Source: Metabacillus sediminilitoris
Lineage (GTDB): Bacteria; Bacillota; Bacilli; Bacillales; Bacillaceae
NCBI RefSeq assembly: GCF_009720625.1
Contig: NZ_CP046266.1
Coordinates: 1,683,501 to 1,747,500 of the forward strand
Reading direction: 5' to 3'
Length of the DNA stretch: 64,000 nt
Below the pieces are notes generated by a model. The model had not been told where the DNA came from. It did no database searches and was given only the letters and a program-made list of their open reading frames with translations. The translations under genes and the position numbers were made by a program. Below are positions 9,659 to 19,346 of this stretch, in pieces (the stretch's first letter is position 1; each line of letters starts with the position of its first letter).

Positions 9659-9716
9659 TGTCAACGGGTTGACATATGAAACCGGTTGACATAAACTGAT
9701 GTTGAAAGTGCTTTCG
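9659..9716 (+). promoter_or_regulatory. sucrose operon promoter with two LacI-type operators and a cre-like site
   Basis: TGTCAACGGGTTGACA (9659-9674) is a near-perfect palindrome centred on CG, as expected for a LacI-family operator. A second, weaker copy TGAAACCGGTTGACAT is at 9677-9692. The -35 TTGACA (9669-9674) is part of the first operator and pairs with TAAACT at 9692-9697 (17-bp spacing), next to the second, so bound repressor would block RNA polymerase. TGAAAGTGCTTTCG at 9703-9716 differs from the CcpA cre consensus at two positions and lies just downstream of the -10, which predicts glucose repression. Confidence 0.7.
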
Positions 9717-9760
9717 TTTTACTTATCAGTTTCTAACTCATTTCAAAAGGAGCAATAAAC

Positions 9761-11003
9761 ATGACAGATTCAAAAAGTCTTTATTGGAAATTAAGTGCTT
9801 ATTTTTTCTTTTTCTTTTTTACGTGGTCATCTAGTTATTCACTATTTTCCATTTGGTTAGGTCAAGAAATGAATTTGAGCGGGGCTTCAACTGGGATTAT
9901 CTTTTCTGTAAACGCTATCTTTGCCTTGTGTATGCAGCCTCTATATGGTTATATATCTGACAAAATAGGATTAAAGAAAAATATTTTATTTTTTATTAGT
10001 GTCATGCTCGTCTTTGTCGGACCGTTTTATATTTACGTATATGGCCCTTTATTGCAATACAATGTCATGCTGGGCGCAATTGTTGGAGGACTTTATTTAG
10101 GGATTGCTTTTCTGGCGGGTATTGGTGCTATCGAGTCATACATTGAAAAAATCGGCCGTAAATACAATTTCGAATATGGGAAAATCAAGAATGTGGGGTT
10201 CATTAGGCTGGGCAGCAGCTACTTTTTTTGCAGGACAATTATTTAATATCAACCCGAACATCAACTTCTGGGTTGCATCTGTTTCAGCACTTATTTTAGT
10301 TGCTATCATTCTATCAGTGAAAGTAGAAATGACAAATCAAGAGTTAGATCAAGCAGAATCCATCACATTAAAAGACGTTGGCCAGCTTTTTCTTTTAAAA
10401 GATTTCTGGTTTTTAATGATGTATGTTGTCGGAGTAACATGTGTGTACAGTGTTTACGATCAGCAATTCCCATTATATTATGCTTCATTATTTCCAACAG
10501 AAGCATTTGGAAATCAAGTATTCGGTTACTTAAATTCATTCCAAGTGTTTCTTGAAGCAGGGATGATGTTTTTAGCTCCATTTATCGTCAATAAATTAGG
10601 AGCAAAAAACAGTTTGATTTTAGCTGGCTTTTTGATGGCATTCAGAATTATCGGTTCAGGTATGGTTATTGGGCCAATTGGGATTTCAGGGATGAAATTA
10701 ATTCATGCTTTAGAACTGCCAATCATGCTAATCGCCATTTTTAAATATTTAGCAGCAAATTTTGATACACGCCTATCATCCGTATTGTATCTTGTTGGTT
10801 TTCAGTTTGCATCACAGGTAGGTGCATCGATTCTCTCGCCGATTGCTGGTGTATTATACGATAGCATCGGGTTCCGTTATTCATATATGTTAATGGGAAT
10901 CATGGTATTGTGTTTTACAATTCTATCAATCTTTACCCTATTAAACTCTAAAAATGATCATAAACCGAATTTTCAAGCAGATCACATAAAAAAGGCTATT
11001 TAG
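9761..11003 (+). pseudogene. oligosaccharide:H+ symporter (LacY/CscB-like), frameshifted
   Basis: Two overlapping frames together encode one 12-TM permease of the oligosaccharide:H+ symporter family. The first frame covers the N-half (from MTDSKSLYWKLSAYFFFF to EKIGRKYNFEYGK) and the second continues with SRMWGSLGWAAATFFAG, the conserved EYGK-R-MWGS-GWA signature of LacY/CscB proteins. The switch is at the AAAA run 10181-10184; removing one A restores about 413 residues. The gene sits between a LacI regulator and a GH32 hydrolase, so the expected substrate is sucrose or another fructoside. Either uptake has been lost or the extra A is a sequencing error. Confidence 0.8.
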
Positions 11004-11014
11004 GAGGCAGAAAA

Positions 11015-12487
11015 ATGGTAGTAACTAGTAGAATTCAACAAGCAGAAAAAGCGCTCAAAAAAGCAAAGGAGAAAGTAAATCCGCAGTTTCGTCTAGGGTA
11101 TCACATCATGGCGCCAGCAAACTGGATAAATGATCCGAATGGATTAGTAGAGTATAAGGGAGAATATCATGTATTCTATCAGCACCATCCATATGATGAA
11201 AATTGGGGTCCAATGCATTGGGGACATGTGAAAAGTAAGGATCTTGTTCATTGGGAACATCTTCCTATTGCTTTGACACCAGGAGATGCTTGTGACGTCG
11301 ATGGCTGTTTTTCAGGGAGTGCCGTTGATAATGATGGTGAGTTAACGTTAATTTATACAGGACATCATTATATAGACAAAAAGCAAGATCTCTTTTATCA
11401 AAATCAAAATATTGCCCTGAGTCGAGACGGGGTGACCTTTGAAAAGTTCGGAGAAAACCCTATTATTGCCGAACCGCCAGCAGATAGTGCCCACCATTTC
11501 CGTGATCCAAAGGTATGGAAGCATCATGACACTTGGTATATGATCTTAGGAAATGCGACAAAAGAGCAAATCGGCAGAGTCATCTTATACAAGTCAATTG
11601 ATTTGAGAAAATGGGAATATGTCGGGGTTCTTGCCCAAAGTGACGGAACATTAGGATTTATGTGGGAATGCCCGGATTTCTTTGAATTGGACGGTAAACA
11701 TGTGTTAATGATTTCACCTCAAGGGATCGAAGCAGACGGTGAAAACTTTAATAATTTGTTCCAAACTGGTTATTTAGTAGGTGACTACAAGTATGAAACA
11801 AATCAATTTGACCATGGTACCTTCACTGAATTGGATCGGGGCCATGACTTTTATGCGGTGCAAACCTTTTTAGACAGCAAAGGGCGCAGAATTGCGATCG
11901 GCTGGATGGATATGTGGGAAGCGAATATGCCGACAAAAGCTGATGGCTGGTGTGGGGCATTAACATTACCACGTGTTGTGACATTAGGAGCTAATCATCA
12001 AATTCTCATGAATCCTGTTGAGGAATTAACCTTACTCCGTGAAGCAGAATACCAAATGTGCAAAGATCAAATGCTCTCAGATCATTATGTGGTAGAAACA
12101 AATGAAGAGCTGCTGGAAGTGAAGTCGGTCTTTGACTTGTCAAATAGTAAGGCAGGTCAGGTAGGGGTAAGAATTCGCGGAATGAATGGGGAAGAAACAC
12201 GATTAACATATGACATCGCTCAACAAAAGCTGACGCTTGATTGCACGAAAAGTGGAAAGCAGGAAGATGGAATCAGACATGCAGCCCTTGATGCAAATGG
12301 TTTATTGACGTTACGGATTTTCATTGATCGTTCTTCAATTGAAGTGTTTGCTAATGATGGTCAAGTGACGATGACAAGCCGTATGTATCCGAAAGAAGAA
12401 AGAGTTGGTTTCGAGCTTTTCACAACAAATAATGATGTGAAAATAAAGGATTTAACGTATTGGACGTTGAAAGATATTTGGAAGTGA
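11015..12487 (+). CDS. GH32 beta-fructofuranosidase (intracellular sucrose hydrolase)
   Basis: A 490-residue glycoside hydrolase family 32 enzyme that splits sucrose to glucose and fructose. The nucleophile motif WINDPNG is at about residues 37-43, the transition-state-stabilising FRDPK near 162 and the acid/base ECPD near 222. A C-terminal beta-sandwich ends with the FIDRSSIEVFANDG block usual for SacA/CscA enzymes. There is no signal peptide, so it acts in the cytoplasm on imported sugar. It starts 11 bases after the permease, with GGAGG in the gap. Because the transporter is a symporter rather than a PTS enzyme, free sucrose rather than sucrose-6-phosphate is the likely substrate. Confidence 0.9.
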   Translation: MVVTSRIQQAEKALKKAKEKVNPQFRLGYHIMAPANWINDPNGLVEYKGEYHVFYQHHPYDENWGPMHWGHVKSKDLVHWEHLPIALTPGDACDVDGCFSGSAVDNDGELTLIYTGHHYIDKKQDLFYQNQNIALSRDGVTFEKFGENPIIAEPPADSAHHFRDPKVWKHHDTWYMILGNATKEQIGRVILYKSIDLRKWEYVGVLAQSDGTLGFMWECPDFFELDGKHVLMISPQGIEADGENFNNLFQTGYLVGDYKYETNQFDHGTFTELDRGHDFYAVQTFLDSKGRRIAIGWMDMWEANMPTKADGWCGALTLPRVVTLGANHQILMNPVEELTLLREAEYQMCKDQMLSDHYVVETNEELLEVKSVFDLSNSKAGQVGVRIRGMNGEETRLTYDIAQQKLTLDCTKSGKQEDGIRHAALDANGLLTLRIFIDRSSIEVFANDGQVTMTSRMYPKEERVGFELFTTNNDVKIKDLTYWTLKDIWK

Positions 12488-12544
12488 AAAATGGTGGCGG
12501 GTGATTCATACTATGTGCCCGCTTATTTTGAGGTGAGTGACGTA

Positions 12545-13528
12545 ATGAAAAAGATTTTTTGTATCGGAGAAACATTAATTGACTTTATTCCAGTTCAAAA
12601 GAATAAATCCCTTAAAGAAGTAACAGGTTTTGAGCGTGTTGCTGGAGGTGCTCCAATGAATGTAGCGATCGCTGTTGCAAAATATGGCGGCCACTCTGTC
12701 ATGTTAACAAAAATGGCAAATGACCACTTTGGTGATTTTCTATTGGACGTTATCGAAGAAAATGGAGTTGATTCCTCTTATATTATTCGGTCAGAAGAAG
12801 GGGAAACAGGATTAGCCTTCGTATCCGTTGATGAGCATGGCGAAAGAAGCTTTAATTTTTATCGGAAAAATGCGGCTGATTTAATGCTTACACCACAGGA
12901 AGTGAAGTCAGAATGGTTTAAAGCAGGTGATTTCCTTCATTACTGCTCTGTGGATTTAATTGAAAGTCCGATGAAGCAAACACATAAAAAAGTGATTGAA
13001 GATTTCCGTCAAATTGGCGGAATCATTAGCTTTGATCCAAATGTCCGCCTTCCATTATGGCCTGATCCAGAAAGCTGCCGGGAAACGATCTTGCAATTTT
13101 TGCCGTTAGCTGATTTGGTGAAAGTATCTGATGAGGAGCTCACTTTTATTACAGGTATTGAAGAAGAAAAAGCAGCAATCTCTTCGCTTTTTGTTGGGAG
13201 TGTGAAAGCTGTCGTGTATACAAAGGGCAGTGAGGGGGCCTCGATCTTTTTAAAAAATGGCGAAGAGTATGAAGGGAAAGGATTTAAAGTAACTGTCGCA
13301 GATACGACAGGGGCGGGGGATGCTTTCATCGGAGGATTTTTGTCCGAATTGTTGTTATTAGGTGTATCAGCCGAAAATCTTTCAGAGAAAATTCAAGAAC
13401 ATCACAGGCAAATTCTGACATTTGCAAATGCAAGCGGAGCGCTTACTGCTTCTGTAAAAGGGGCGATTCAAGCAGCACCCTCAAGAGGACATGTTTTGAA
13501 TTTTATTGAAACGAAAGTGATTGACTGA
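12545..13528 (+). CDS. PfkB-family fructokinase
   Basis: A 327-residue ribokinase-family sugar kinase. The N-terminal GGAPMNVAIAVAKYG motif (about residues 35-49) and the C-terminal DTTGAGDAFIGGF motif with the catalytic Asp (about 255) are both intact. The frame is open from 12491, but I start at the ATG at 12545, preceded by GAGGTGA, which gives the usual MKKIFCIGE start. It phosphorylates the fructose released by the invertase to fructose-6-phosphate and closes the operon. Confidence 0.9.
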   Translation: MKKIFCIGETLIDFIPVQKNKSLKEVTGFERVAGGAPMNVAIAVAKYGGHSVMLTKMANDHFGDFLLDVIEENGVDSSYIIRSEEGETGLAFVSVDEHGERSFNFYRKNAADLMLTPQEVKSEWFKAGDFLHYCSVDLIESPMKQTHKKVIEDFRQIGGIISFDPNVRLPLWPDPESCRETILQFLPLADLVKVSDEELTFITGIEEEKAAISSLFVGSVKAVVYTKGSEGASIFLKNGEEYEGKGFKVTVADTTGAGDAFIGGFLSELLLLGVSAENLSEKIQEHHRQILTFANASGALTASVKGAIQAAPSRGHVLNFIETKVID

Positions 13529-13676
13529 ATAATAGATTGAAAGAATGAACTAAAAGAATGAAACAATTAATGAGATCGATGGATAACGATAAATATAACA
13601 CCGCTGCCTCGATCTTGCTCATGAGAAGTCCTTTATCAATTATACACTTTGCAAAACAAGTAGAAAAATATAGAGG

Positions 13677-13707
13677 AAGAGTAGAGCATAGTCTACTCTT
13701 TCTTTCA
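13677..13707 (+). terminator. terminator between the convergent fructokinase and MFS genes
   Basis: AAGAGTAGA pairs with TCTACTCTT around a 6-base loop and is followed by TCTTTCATTTT. It serves the sucrose operon. The rest of 13529-13780 shows nothing recognisable. Confidence 0.7.
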
Positions 13708-13780
13708 TTTTACCGCAAACAAAAAATAGTATGATTATTCTTTTCTCGGTCTAGTAAAATATGGAATGGCTTCGAATTAG

Positions 13781-14971
13781 TTAATGTTCGTTATTAAAAG
13801 TGAGCAGCAAAGCCAAAATAACGGAAACTCCCAATAATCCAAATAAAATCAAGCAAATCGTTCGAAAATCACCAACTTGAAGAACAAACGGTCCAATACT
13901 TGCGCCTAAAAAAAGAAGAAATGTATACATCGTTAAGGACGGGCCCCTCTTTGCACCTCCGATATGACCTACTACTTGAATCATCGTTGGAATCACGAGC
14001 GAAAATCCTGCTACAAAAATGACGGATGAGACAACAAGAAGAATAAGGTTTGGCATAATTGATAAGAGTAAGAGACCAAGATCTGCACAAATAAGTCCAG
14101 CAATCAGTGTCTGTTTTAAGCCATATGTTCGAATGGATTTTCCTGAAAACAAAGTGAAAGTCATTCCTAAGATCCCAATCATTCGGATTATAAGAATCTG
14201 TTCTTCTGAAAGTCCATATTTGAAAGTTAAATAACCGCCTAGTGCAGCATACATCGCAACAAAGGATAAAAATAACGTAATGGCAATTATATACCCTTTC
14301 ACAATATTACGATTAGTAAATCTGAACATTTGTCGGTAGAAGGTTACTAAATGAACATTAGAAACATGACTAGAGCTAGAAGGAAGGACCTTGAACGCTA
14401 ATATAAAAACGATGAAGTAGACTACAGAAAAAAACACAAATACAAAATTCCATCCTATAGAATGTGTAATCCACGAACTAATGACTTGACCTAAAATTCC
14501 AGAAAGAAGAAAACCTGTACTTATCCATGCAATCGTTAATGCTCTTTTTTGCGGTTGGAAAATTTCGAACACATAAGCCAAGGCGACAGGAGCAAACGTT
14601 GCAGCCGCAATTCCTTGTAAAGATCTGAAGAAAATAATCCATTCAATTGTATGAACAAAGGAAAGGATAAATGTAATAACAGCTATTGATAATAATCCAT
14701 ATACAATCACATGACGTCTGCCCCAAATTTCTGAGAATGGACCAAAAAAGAGAAATCCTAATGCATAGAAGAAAGTAAACGATGAGGTAGTCAAACTAGC
14801 CACTGTTTTTGAGGTATGTAACTCACTAGTTAGGACGTCTATAATTGGTACCATCGTATAAACATTACAGACAATAATAAAACCTGATATTGCTAGAATC
14901 CACATCACCTGCAACTCATTTGTTTTTTCCTTTTCTACTTTTACCTGTACCAAACTCTCCTCTGCATTCAT
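13781..14971 (-). CDS. MFS transporter (12 TM, drug:H+ antiporter-like)
   Basis: A 396-residue major facilitator protein with about twelve TM segments. The loop 2-3 motif is present as GPFSEIWGRRHVI (about residues 77-89), and TM5 carries a motif-C-like region (WISTGFLLSGILGQV), typical of antiporters that export drugs or metabolites. The minus-strand start is well supported by GGAGGAG just upstream. It is convergent with the sucrose operon and stands alone; the substrate is unknown. Confidence 0.85.
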   Translation of the reverse strand: MNAEESLVQVKVEKEKTNELQVMWILAISGFIIVCNVYTMVPIIDVLTSELHTSKTVASLTTSSFTFFYALGFLFFGPFSEIWGRRHVIVYGLLSIAVITFILSFVHTIEWIIFFRSLQGIAAATFAPVALAYVFEIFQPQKRALTIAWISTGFLLSGILGQVISSWITHSIGWNFVFVFFSVVYFIVFILAFKVLPSSSSHVSNVHLVTFYRQMFRFTNRNIVKGYIIAITLFLSFVAMYAALGGYLTFKYGLSEEQILIIRMIGILGMTFTLFSGKSIRTYGLKQTLIAGLICADLGLLLLSIMPNLILLVVSSVIFVAGFSLVIPTMIQVVGHIGGAKRGPSLTMYTFLLFLGASIGPFVLQVGDFRTICLILFGLLGVSVILALLLTFNNEH

Positions 14972-15463
14972 ACTTATTTTCTCCTCCTACTAATAAAAGA
15001 AATGATTTCTTTTTACAATCAATACTTCATTCCAACTAACATTTTTTTTATTAAGCATAATGACTTTAAAATACTTATTAACAAAAAAGCTGCAATATGA
15101 GGAATAGGGGGCTAAAAAGTGACGATCATGATGATGATGATTGAGTGAAAAAATTTTAGATAGATCAAGCTACACAAATTGACAAAGTGAAGGTCTAATA
15201 GAGGTACCCGAGAGAAAAACTGTGCAAATCAGATTATTAAAGCATTGAACTCCTCAATTCCAGATTTTACGGAATTAATTTCTTTTCTCATACGCTTAAA
15301 ATAAATAAGAAACCCCTTGAAATCTGTCGTTTAAAATAGCTATGAATAAATTGAAATTCCATCATTCCTTACAAACACGGTTAATCTTAAATAACCATTT
15401 TTAAACAGGCGCTTTTTAAACAAAGCGCCGTTTGGATTATGTATCATTTGTAAAACATATTAA
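14972..15463. other. 492-base intergenic region
   Basis: AT-rich spacer between the divergently placed start of the MFS gene and the end of hprK. Apart from the hprK terminator at its right end I see no gene, repeat or structured RNA. A run of GATGATGATGATGA occurs near 15127. Confidence 0.5.
15408..15429 (-). terminator. hairpin after hprK
   Basis: GGCGCTTT pairs with AAAGCGCC around a 6-base loop, 35 bases beyond the hprK stop. On the minus strand it is followed by TGTTTAAAAA. Confidence 0.6.
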
Positions 15464-16405
15464 CTAAAACTCAGACTCAAGACGTTTCATAAACTCTTCT
15501 GCAGCACTGTACCCTTGCTGCTTCAGAAGCCAGTTATTTGCAGCAGCTTCAATTAACCCCGCCACATCCCGACCAGGCTGGAGCTGGATCTCAATATGAG
15601 GAATTTGAACGCCCATGTATTCTGTGAAAATAGATTCATGCTCTAATTCATTATTGAGAGAATTCTTCTGCCATTTTGTCAATTCAATATCAAGGGCAAT
15701 CCTCGTTTCATCCTGAAAAGCTTTTCTGCCATATAAACGGACCACATTTAACAGCCCAATACTGCGTAAGGAGAGAAATTCCTTCGTTTTCTCGTCATGT
15801 GTACCGAGAATCGTTCGCGGACTAAGCTTTTTTAACACGACGATATCATCAGCCACAAGCCTGTGCCCTCTGCCGATCAAAGTGTGTGCGGTTTCACTTT
15901 TGCCAACTCCTGATTTTCCCCGAATTAAAATGCCCATTCCATATACGTTTACACAAACGCCGTGTATCGCTGTTTCTGGTGCTAGTGTTTTAACCATATA
16001 TGCATCAAGTTTTGTGATAAATTCAGAAGTCGTTTCTAGTTCGTTCGTACATAACAAAGGAATTCCTTCTTCTGTACAATATTGGGTCAAGTATGTTAGT
16101 CCTTCCTGGCCGGCTGTAACAATAAAACAAGGCGGGTGATATTTGACAATATTGCCAATTCGAAGTTGACGCTCTTCTATGTTTAATTTATGTAAATATG
16201 TTATCTCTTTTCTTCCAAGTATTTGAACTTGTTCAGTTGGAAAAAAATCGAAATGACCAACGAATTCCAAACCTGGTCGATGAGATCTTGGCTGTGTAAT
16301 GGTTTGTTGTAGTCTATTTTCTCCAGTCAACACTTTCAATGAAAACTTTTGAACCAAATGTTCAACTGTTAATGATTTCAATTCAATGACACTCTCCGTC
16401 CTCAA
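15464..16405 (-). CDS. hprK: HPr kinase/phosphorylase, divergent stand-alone copy
   Basis: A 313-residue bifunctional enzyme that phosphorylates HPr on Ser46 and removes that phosphate, feeding CcpA-dependent catabolite repression. The Walker A loop GKSGVGKSE (about residues 154-162) and the ADD segment (RLVADDIVVL) are intact. The family signature EIRGLGI-N is changed to SLRSIGLLNVV, and the C-terminal K/R loop reads RDVAGLIEAAANN. The gene is not beside lgt or ppaX, as the main bacillar hprK is. This points to a second paralogue or an unusual arrangement. The start is uncertain: the frame begins at a TTG with only a weak binding site. Confidence 0.75.
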   Translation of the reverse strand: MRTESVIELKSLTVEHLVQKFSLKVLTGENRLQQTITQPRSHRPGLEFVGHFDFFPTEQVQILGRKEITYLHKLNIEERQLRIGNIVKYHPPCFIVTAGQEGLTYLTQYCTEEGIPLLCTNELETTSEFITKLDAYMVKTLAPETAIHGVCVNVYGMGILIRGKSGVGKSETAHTLIGRGHRLVADDIVVLKKLSPRTILGTHDEKTKEFLSLRSIGLLNVVRLYGRKAFQDETRIALDIELTKWQKNSLNNELEHESIFTEYMGVQIPHIEIQLQPGRDVAGLIEAAANNWLLKQQGYSAAEEFMKRLESEF

Positions 16406-16680
16406 TGACTTTCTGATTTAATGAAAAGATTCCTTTTGTGAAAGATGTTCCAAAAAAAGAATCATAATGTTATCCGTATTTTATCATAACTGATATGGCG
16501 AGTAGATATCTATCAAAATGGTTTGAAATGGAATAAAAGACGGTTCTGATGTAATGACAAGATAAAATTACCAAAGATGTTAATTCATTTATGAATAGAC
16601 ATAGTTTTTTTGAAAATGTACATGATAGTAATAATTGATAAAAATGGCAGCTAGATCTTTCTTAGAAAGGAGATTTCCCT

Positions 16681-18243
16681 TTGACTTTTGCCTTCTTTAA
16701 AAATAAGCCATTACAAAATAAAGAAGTTATGAATCACTCTGAAAGTTCTAGCAAAATCGATCTGAATTGCTTGGAAAACCTAAAGAATATTAAAGTCATG
16801 CTGGGTGCTCCTAGTGATCTTATTACCCGTACATGTAAAATCGGTGATAGTCATTATCAATGTGTCATTGTCTTTATCGATGGATTAGTAGATAAAGACC
16901 TTGTAAACGAGCAAGTCATAAAAAATTTGCAACTTGGTGTAGCAATTTCAAAAAAAGAACTTCCTCAAGATGGGAAGAAACGTTTAAATGAATTAATAAA
17001 TGAGGTACTCTCAGCAAATGAAATAACCATTGTCAAAACCATTGAGGACATTTTATGTGCAATCCTTTCTGGTGACACTGCATTATTTTTTGACGGAACA
17101 GATGAAGCTGTCATTATCGGTAGCAAAGGATGGGAAAGTCGAGGAATTGAAGAACCACAGTCTGAAGCTCTAGTTAGAGGGCCAAGAGAAGGGTTTACAG
17201 AAAATATTCGTACGAATACAGTCCTCCTTCGAAGAAGTATTCGTGATCCCAACTTCCGTCTTGAACCATATAAAATCGGCAGGCGTTCGAAAAAAGATTT
17301 AATGATTGCTTATGTAGAAGGGATTGTTCATCCTCAAATTTTAGCCGAGGTCAAAAAAAGAATTAAGTCTATTGATATAGACGATGCACCTGAATCAGGC
17401 TATATCGAACAATGGATCGAGGATAATTTTTTATCCCCTTTTCCGCAAGTCATGCACACAGAGAGGCCTGACAAAACATCTGCAGCAATCTTAATGGGCA
17501 AGGTTGCCATTCTTTTAGATGGCACGCCATTTGTATTAATTGTACCTGTTACATTAATTTCTTTATTACAATCTCCGGAAGATTATTATGAACGATGGTT
17601 GATCGGTTCTTTAATCAGATTACTGCGATTTGTTGCTGCTTTTATCTCGTTATTTCTACCTGCATTATATATTGCCCTTGTCTCGTTTCACCAAGGTATG
17701 ATTCCATCAAAATTAGCTTTTTCTATTGCTGCATCAAGAGAGGGAGTTCCGTTTCCAGCTGTAGTAGAAGCGTTTATGATGGAGGCGACCTTAGAATTGC
17801 TGCGTGAAGCGGGGCTGAGATTGCCTAAGCCGATTGGGCAGACGATTGGGATTGTTGGCGGGTTGGTCATAGGAGAATCAGCCGTTCAAGCCGGAATGGT
17901 AAGTCCGGTAATGGTCATAGTCGTTTCAGTAACAGCGATTTCATCATTTGCTGTACCAACTTATAGTGCTGGTATTGCATTTCGGATACTACGTTTTGTG
18001 ACTATGTTAACAGCTGGTATTTTTGGGCTTTATGGCATCATATTAGCTTATATTATGATTAATATTCATTTGGTCAGACTTAAGAGTTTTGGTATTCCAT
18101 ATACAACTCCGTTTGCTCCTAGTTTCGGTAATGATTGGAAGGATTTGTTTTTTAGGGCACCATTATTAATGTTAACGAAACGACCTCGATATTTACAAAC
18201 AGAAGATGAAACACGGATTCATACAAGGAGGAAGGGTTCTTGA
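16681..18243 (+). CDS. spore germination protein, GerA family A subunit
   Basis: A 520-residue inner-membrane subunit of a nutrient germinant receptor. A large hydrophilic N-terminal domain (to about residue 245) contains the conserved segment IRTNTVLLRRSIRDPNF. Several TM helices follow, with the family blocks PEDYYERWLIGSLIRLLRF and REGVPFPAVVEAFMMEATLELLREAG. Translation starts at a TTG preceded by AAAGGAG. The stop overlaps the TTG of the B subunit in TTGA. Such operons are normally expressed in the forespore under sigma G; I could not pick out a convincing sigma G promoter. Confidence 0.9.
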   Translation: MTFAFFKNKPLQNKEVMNHSESSSKIDLNCLENLKNIKVMLGAPSDLITRTCKIGDSHYQCVIVFIDGLVDKDLVNEQVIKNLQLGVAISKKELPQDGKKRLNELINEVLSANEITIVKTIEDILCAILSGDTALFFDGTDEAVIIGSKGWESRGIEEPQSEALVRGPREGFTENIRTNTVLLRRSIRDPNFRLEPYKIGRRSKKDLMIAYVEGIVHPQILAEVKKRIKSIDIDDAPESGYIEQWIEDNFLSPFPQVMHTERPDKTSAAILMGKVAILLDGTPFVLIVPVTLISLLQSPEDYYERWLIGSLIRLLRFVAAFISLFLPALYIALVSFHQGMIPSKLAFSIAASREGVPFPAVVEAFMMEATLELLREAGLRLPKPIGQTIGIVGGLVIGESAVQAGMVSPVMVIVVSVTAISSFAVPTYSAGIAFRILRFVTMLTAGIFGLYGIILAYIMINIHLVRLKSFGIPYTTPFAPSFGNDWKDLFFRAPLLMLTKRPRYLQTEDETRIHTRRKGS

Positions 18244-19346
18244 AGCCTTTTGAATATAATGATCAGGAAATTGGACAAAAAGAAGTATTATTTTTAGTTG
18301 CAAATATGGTCATTGGCTTTGGTGTTCTTACCCTTCCTCGTTCCATAGTAGAACACACGAAATCCTTTGATGGCTGGATTTCGATTTGTATTGGAGGAAT
18401 AATAGCCTTATTTTTTACATGGGTTGTCGCTAAATTAACGATGAGATTTCCGAAGAAAAATTTTTATGAAATATCTTCTGCCATTTTAAATAAATATATT
18501 GGAGGCATATTAACCTTTTTATTTGCTACCTATTCCATCCTGTTTGTGAGTTATGAGATGCGGGGGGTTGCAAGTATTTCTCAACTTTACCTATTCGACA
18601 AAACACCAGTAGAAGTTATTTGTCTCGTATTTCTTCTTGTCGTCATCTATGGTATTTCTGGAGAAAGTATTGTCATCCTTCGAATAAATCTTATGTTTTT
18701 ACCTATTGTATTATTTATCGTGTTTGTTTTAATGATTATGAATTTAGGATATTTTGAACTGAAAAACTTAAAACCCTTTTTTATTTCAAATTGGAAAGAG
18801 ATCGCCACCGCTTCTAAAGAAACCGTCTTTTCATTTCTCGGGTTTGAATTTTTACTATTCTATAATGCATTTATAAACAAACCAAAAAATACAAGTAAAT
18901 CAGCACTTATGGGAATATCTATTCCTTTAGTCCTTTATTTAACCGTTTTTATTTTTGTCATTGGTGTGTTTGGTGTTGATGTTACAAGTAACACTTTATA
19001 TCCAACAGCGGAATTAGCTAAACAAGTTGAGGTTCCGGGTGGATTCTTTGAAAGATTCGAATCGCTTTTTTTTACAATTTGGGTTATGACCTTATTTAGT
19101 ACTGCTGCAATGGCTTTTGATATAACCCTTTTGGCACTTGGAGCAATCATGAAAAAAGTAAAAAGAATGCACTTTATTTTCATTTTATCTCCAATTATTT
19201 ACCTGATTGCCATGTCACCTCAAAATATTTTAGAGGTTGCAAGCTTTGGAAAAGTAATCAGCTATACAGGTATTGTGTTTAGTATGGTTATTCCATCGGT
19301 ATTACTAACGATTGCGCTAATTAGAGGGGTAAAAGGTGATGTATAA
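18240..19346 (+). CDS. spore germination protein, GerB subunit (amino acid permease-like)
   Basis: A 368-residue, roughly ten-TM protein of the GerAB/endospore germination permease family, related to APC transporters. It is thought to bind the germinant. The N-terminal segment EVLFLVANMVIGFGVLTLPRSI is characteristic. It starts at a TTG overlapping the A-subunit stop and overlaps the start of the C subunit, so the three are translationally coupled. Confidence 0.9.
   Translation: MKPFEYNDQEIGQKEVLFLVANMVIGFGVLTLPRSIVEHTKSFDGWISICIGGIIALFFTWVVAKLTMRFPKKNFYEISSAILNKYIGGILTFLFATYSILFVSYEMRGVASISQLYLFDKTPVEVICLVFLLVVIYGISGESIVILRINLMFLPIVLFIVFVLMIMNLGYFELKNLKPFFISNWKEIATASKETVFSFLGFEFLLFYNAFINKPKNTSKSALMGISIPLVLYLTVFIFVIGVFGVDVTSNTLYPTAELAKQVEVPGGFFERFESLFFTIWVMTLFSTAAMAFDITLLALGAIMKKVKRMHFIFILSPIIYLIAMSPQNILEVASFGKVISYTGIVFSMVIPSVLLTIALIRGVKGDV

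Noticed and set aside
13009..13329. antisense ORF in the fructokinase gene
   Set aside because: It is a shadow of a well-supported coding frame and lacks a binding site.
15033..15400. small ORFs between the MFS gene and hprK
   Set aside because: Only peptides of about 20 residues without binding sites; no similarity seen.
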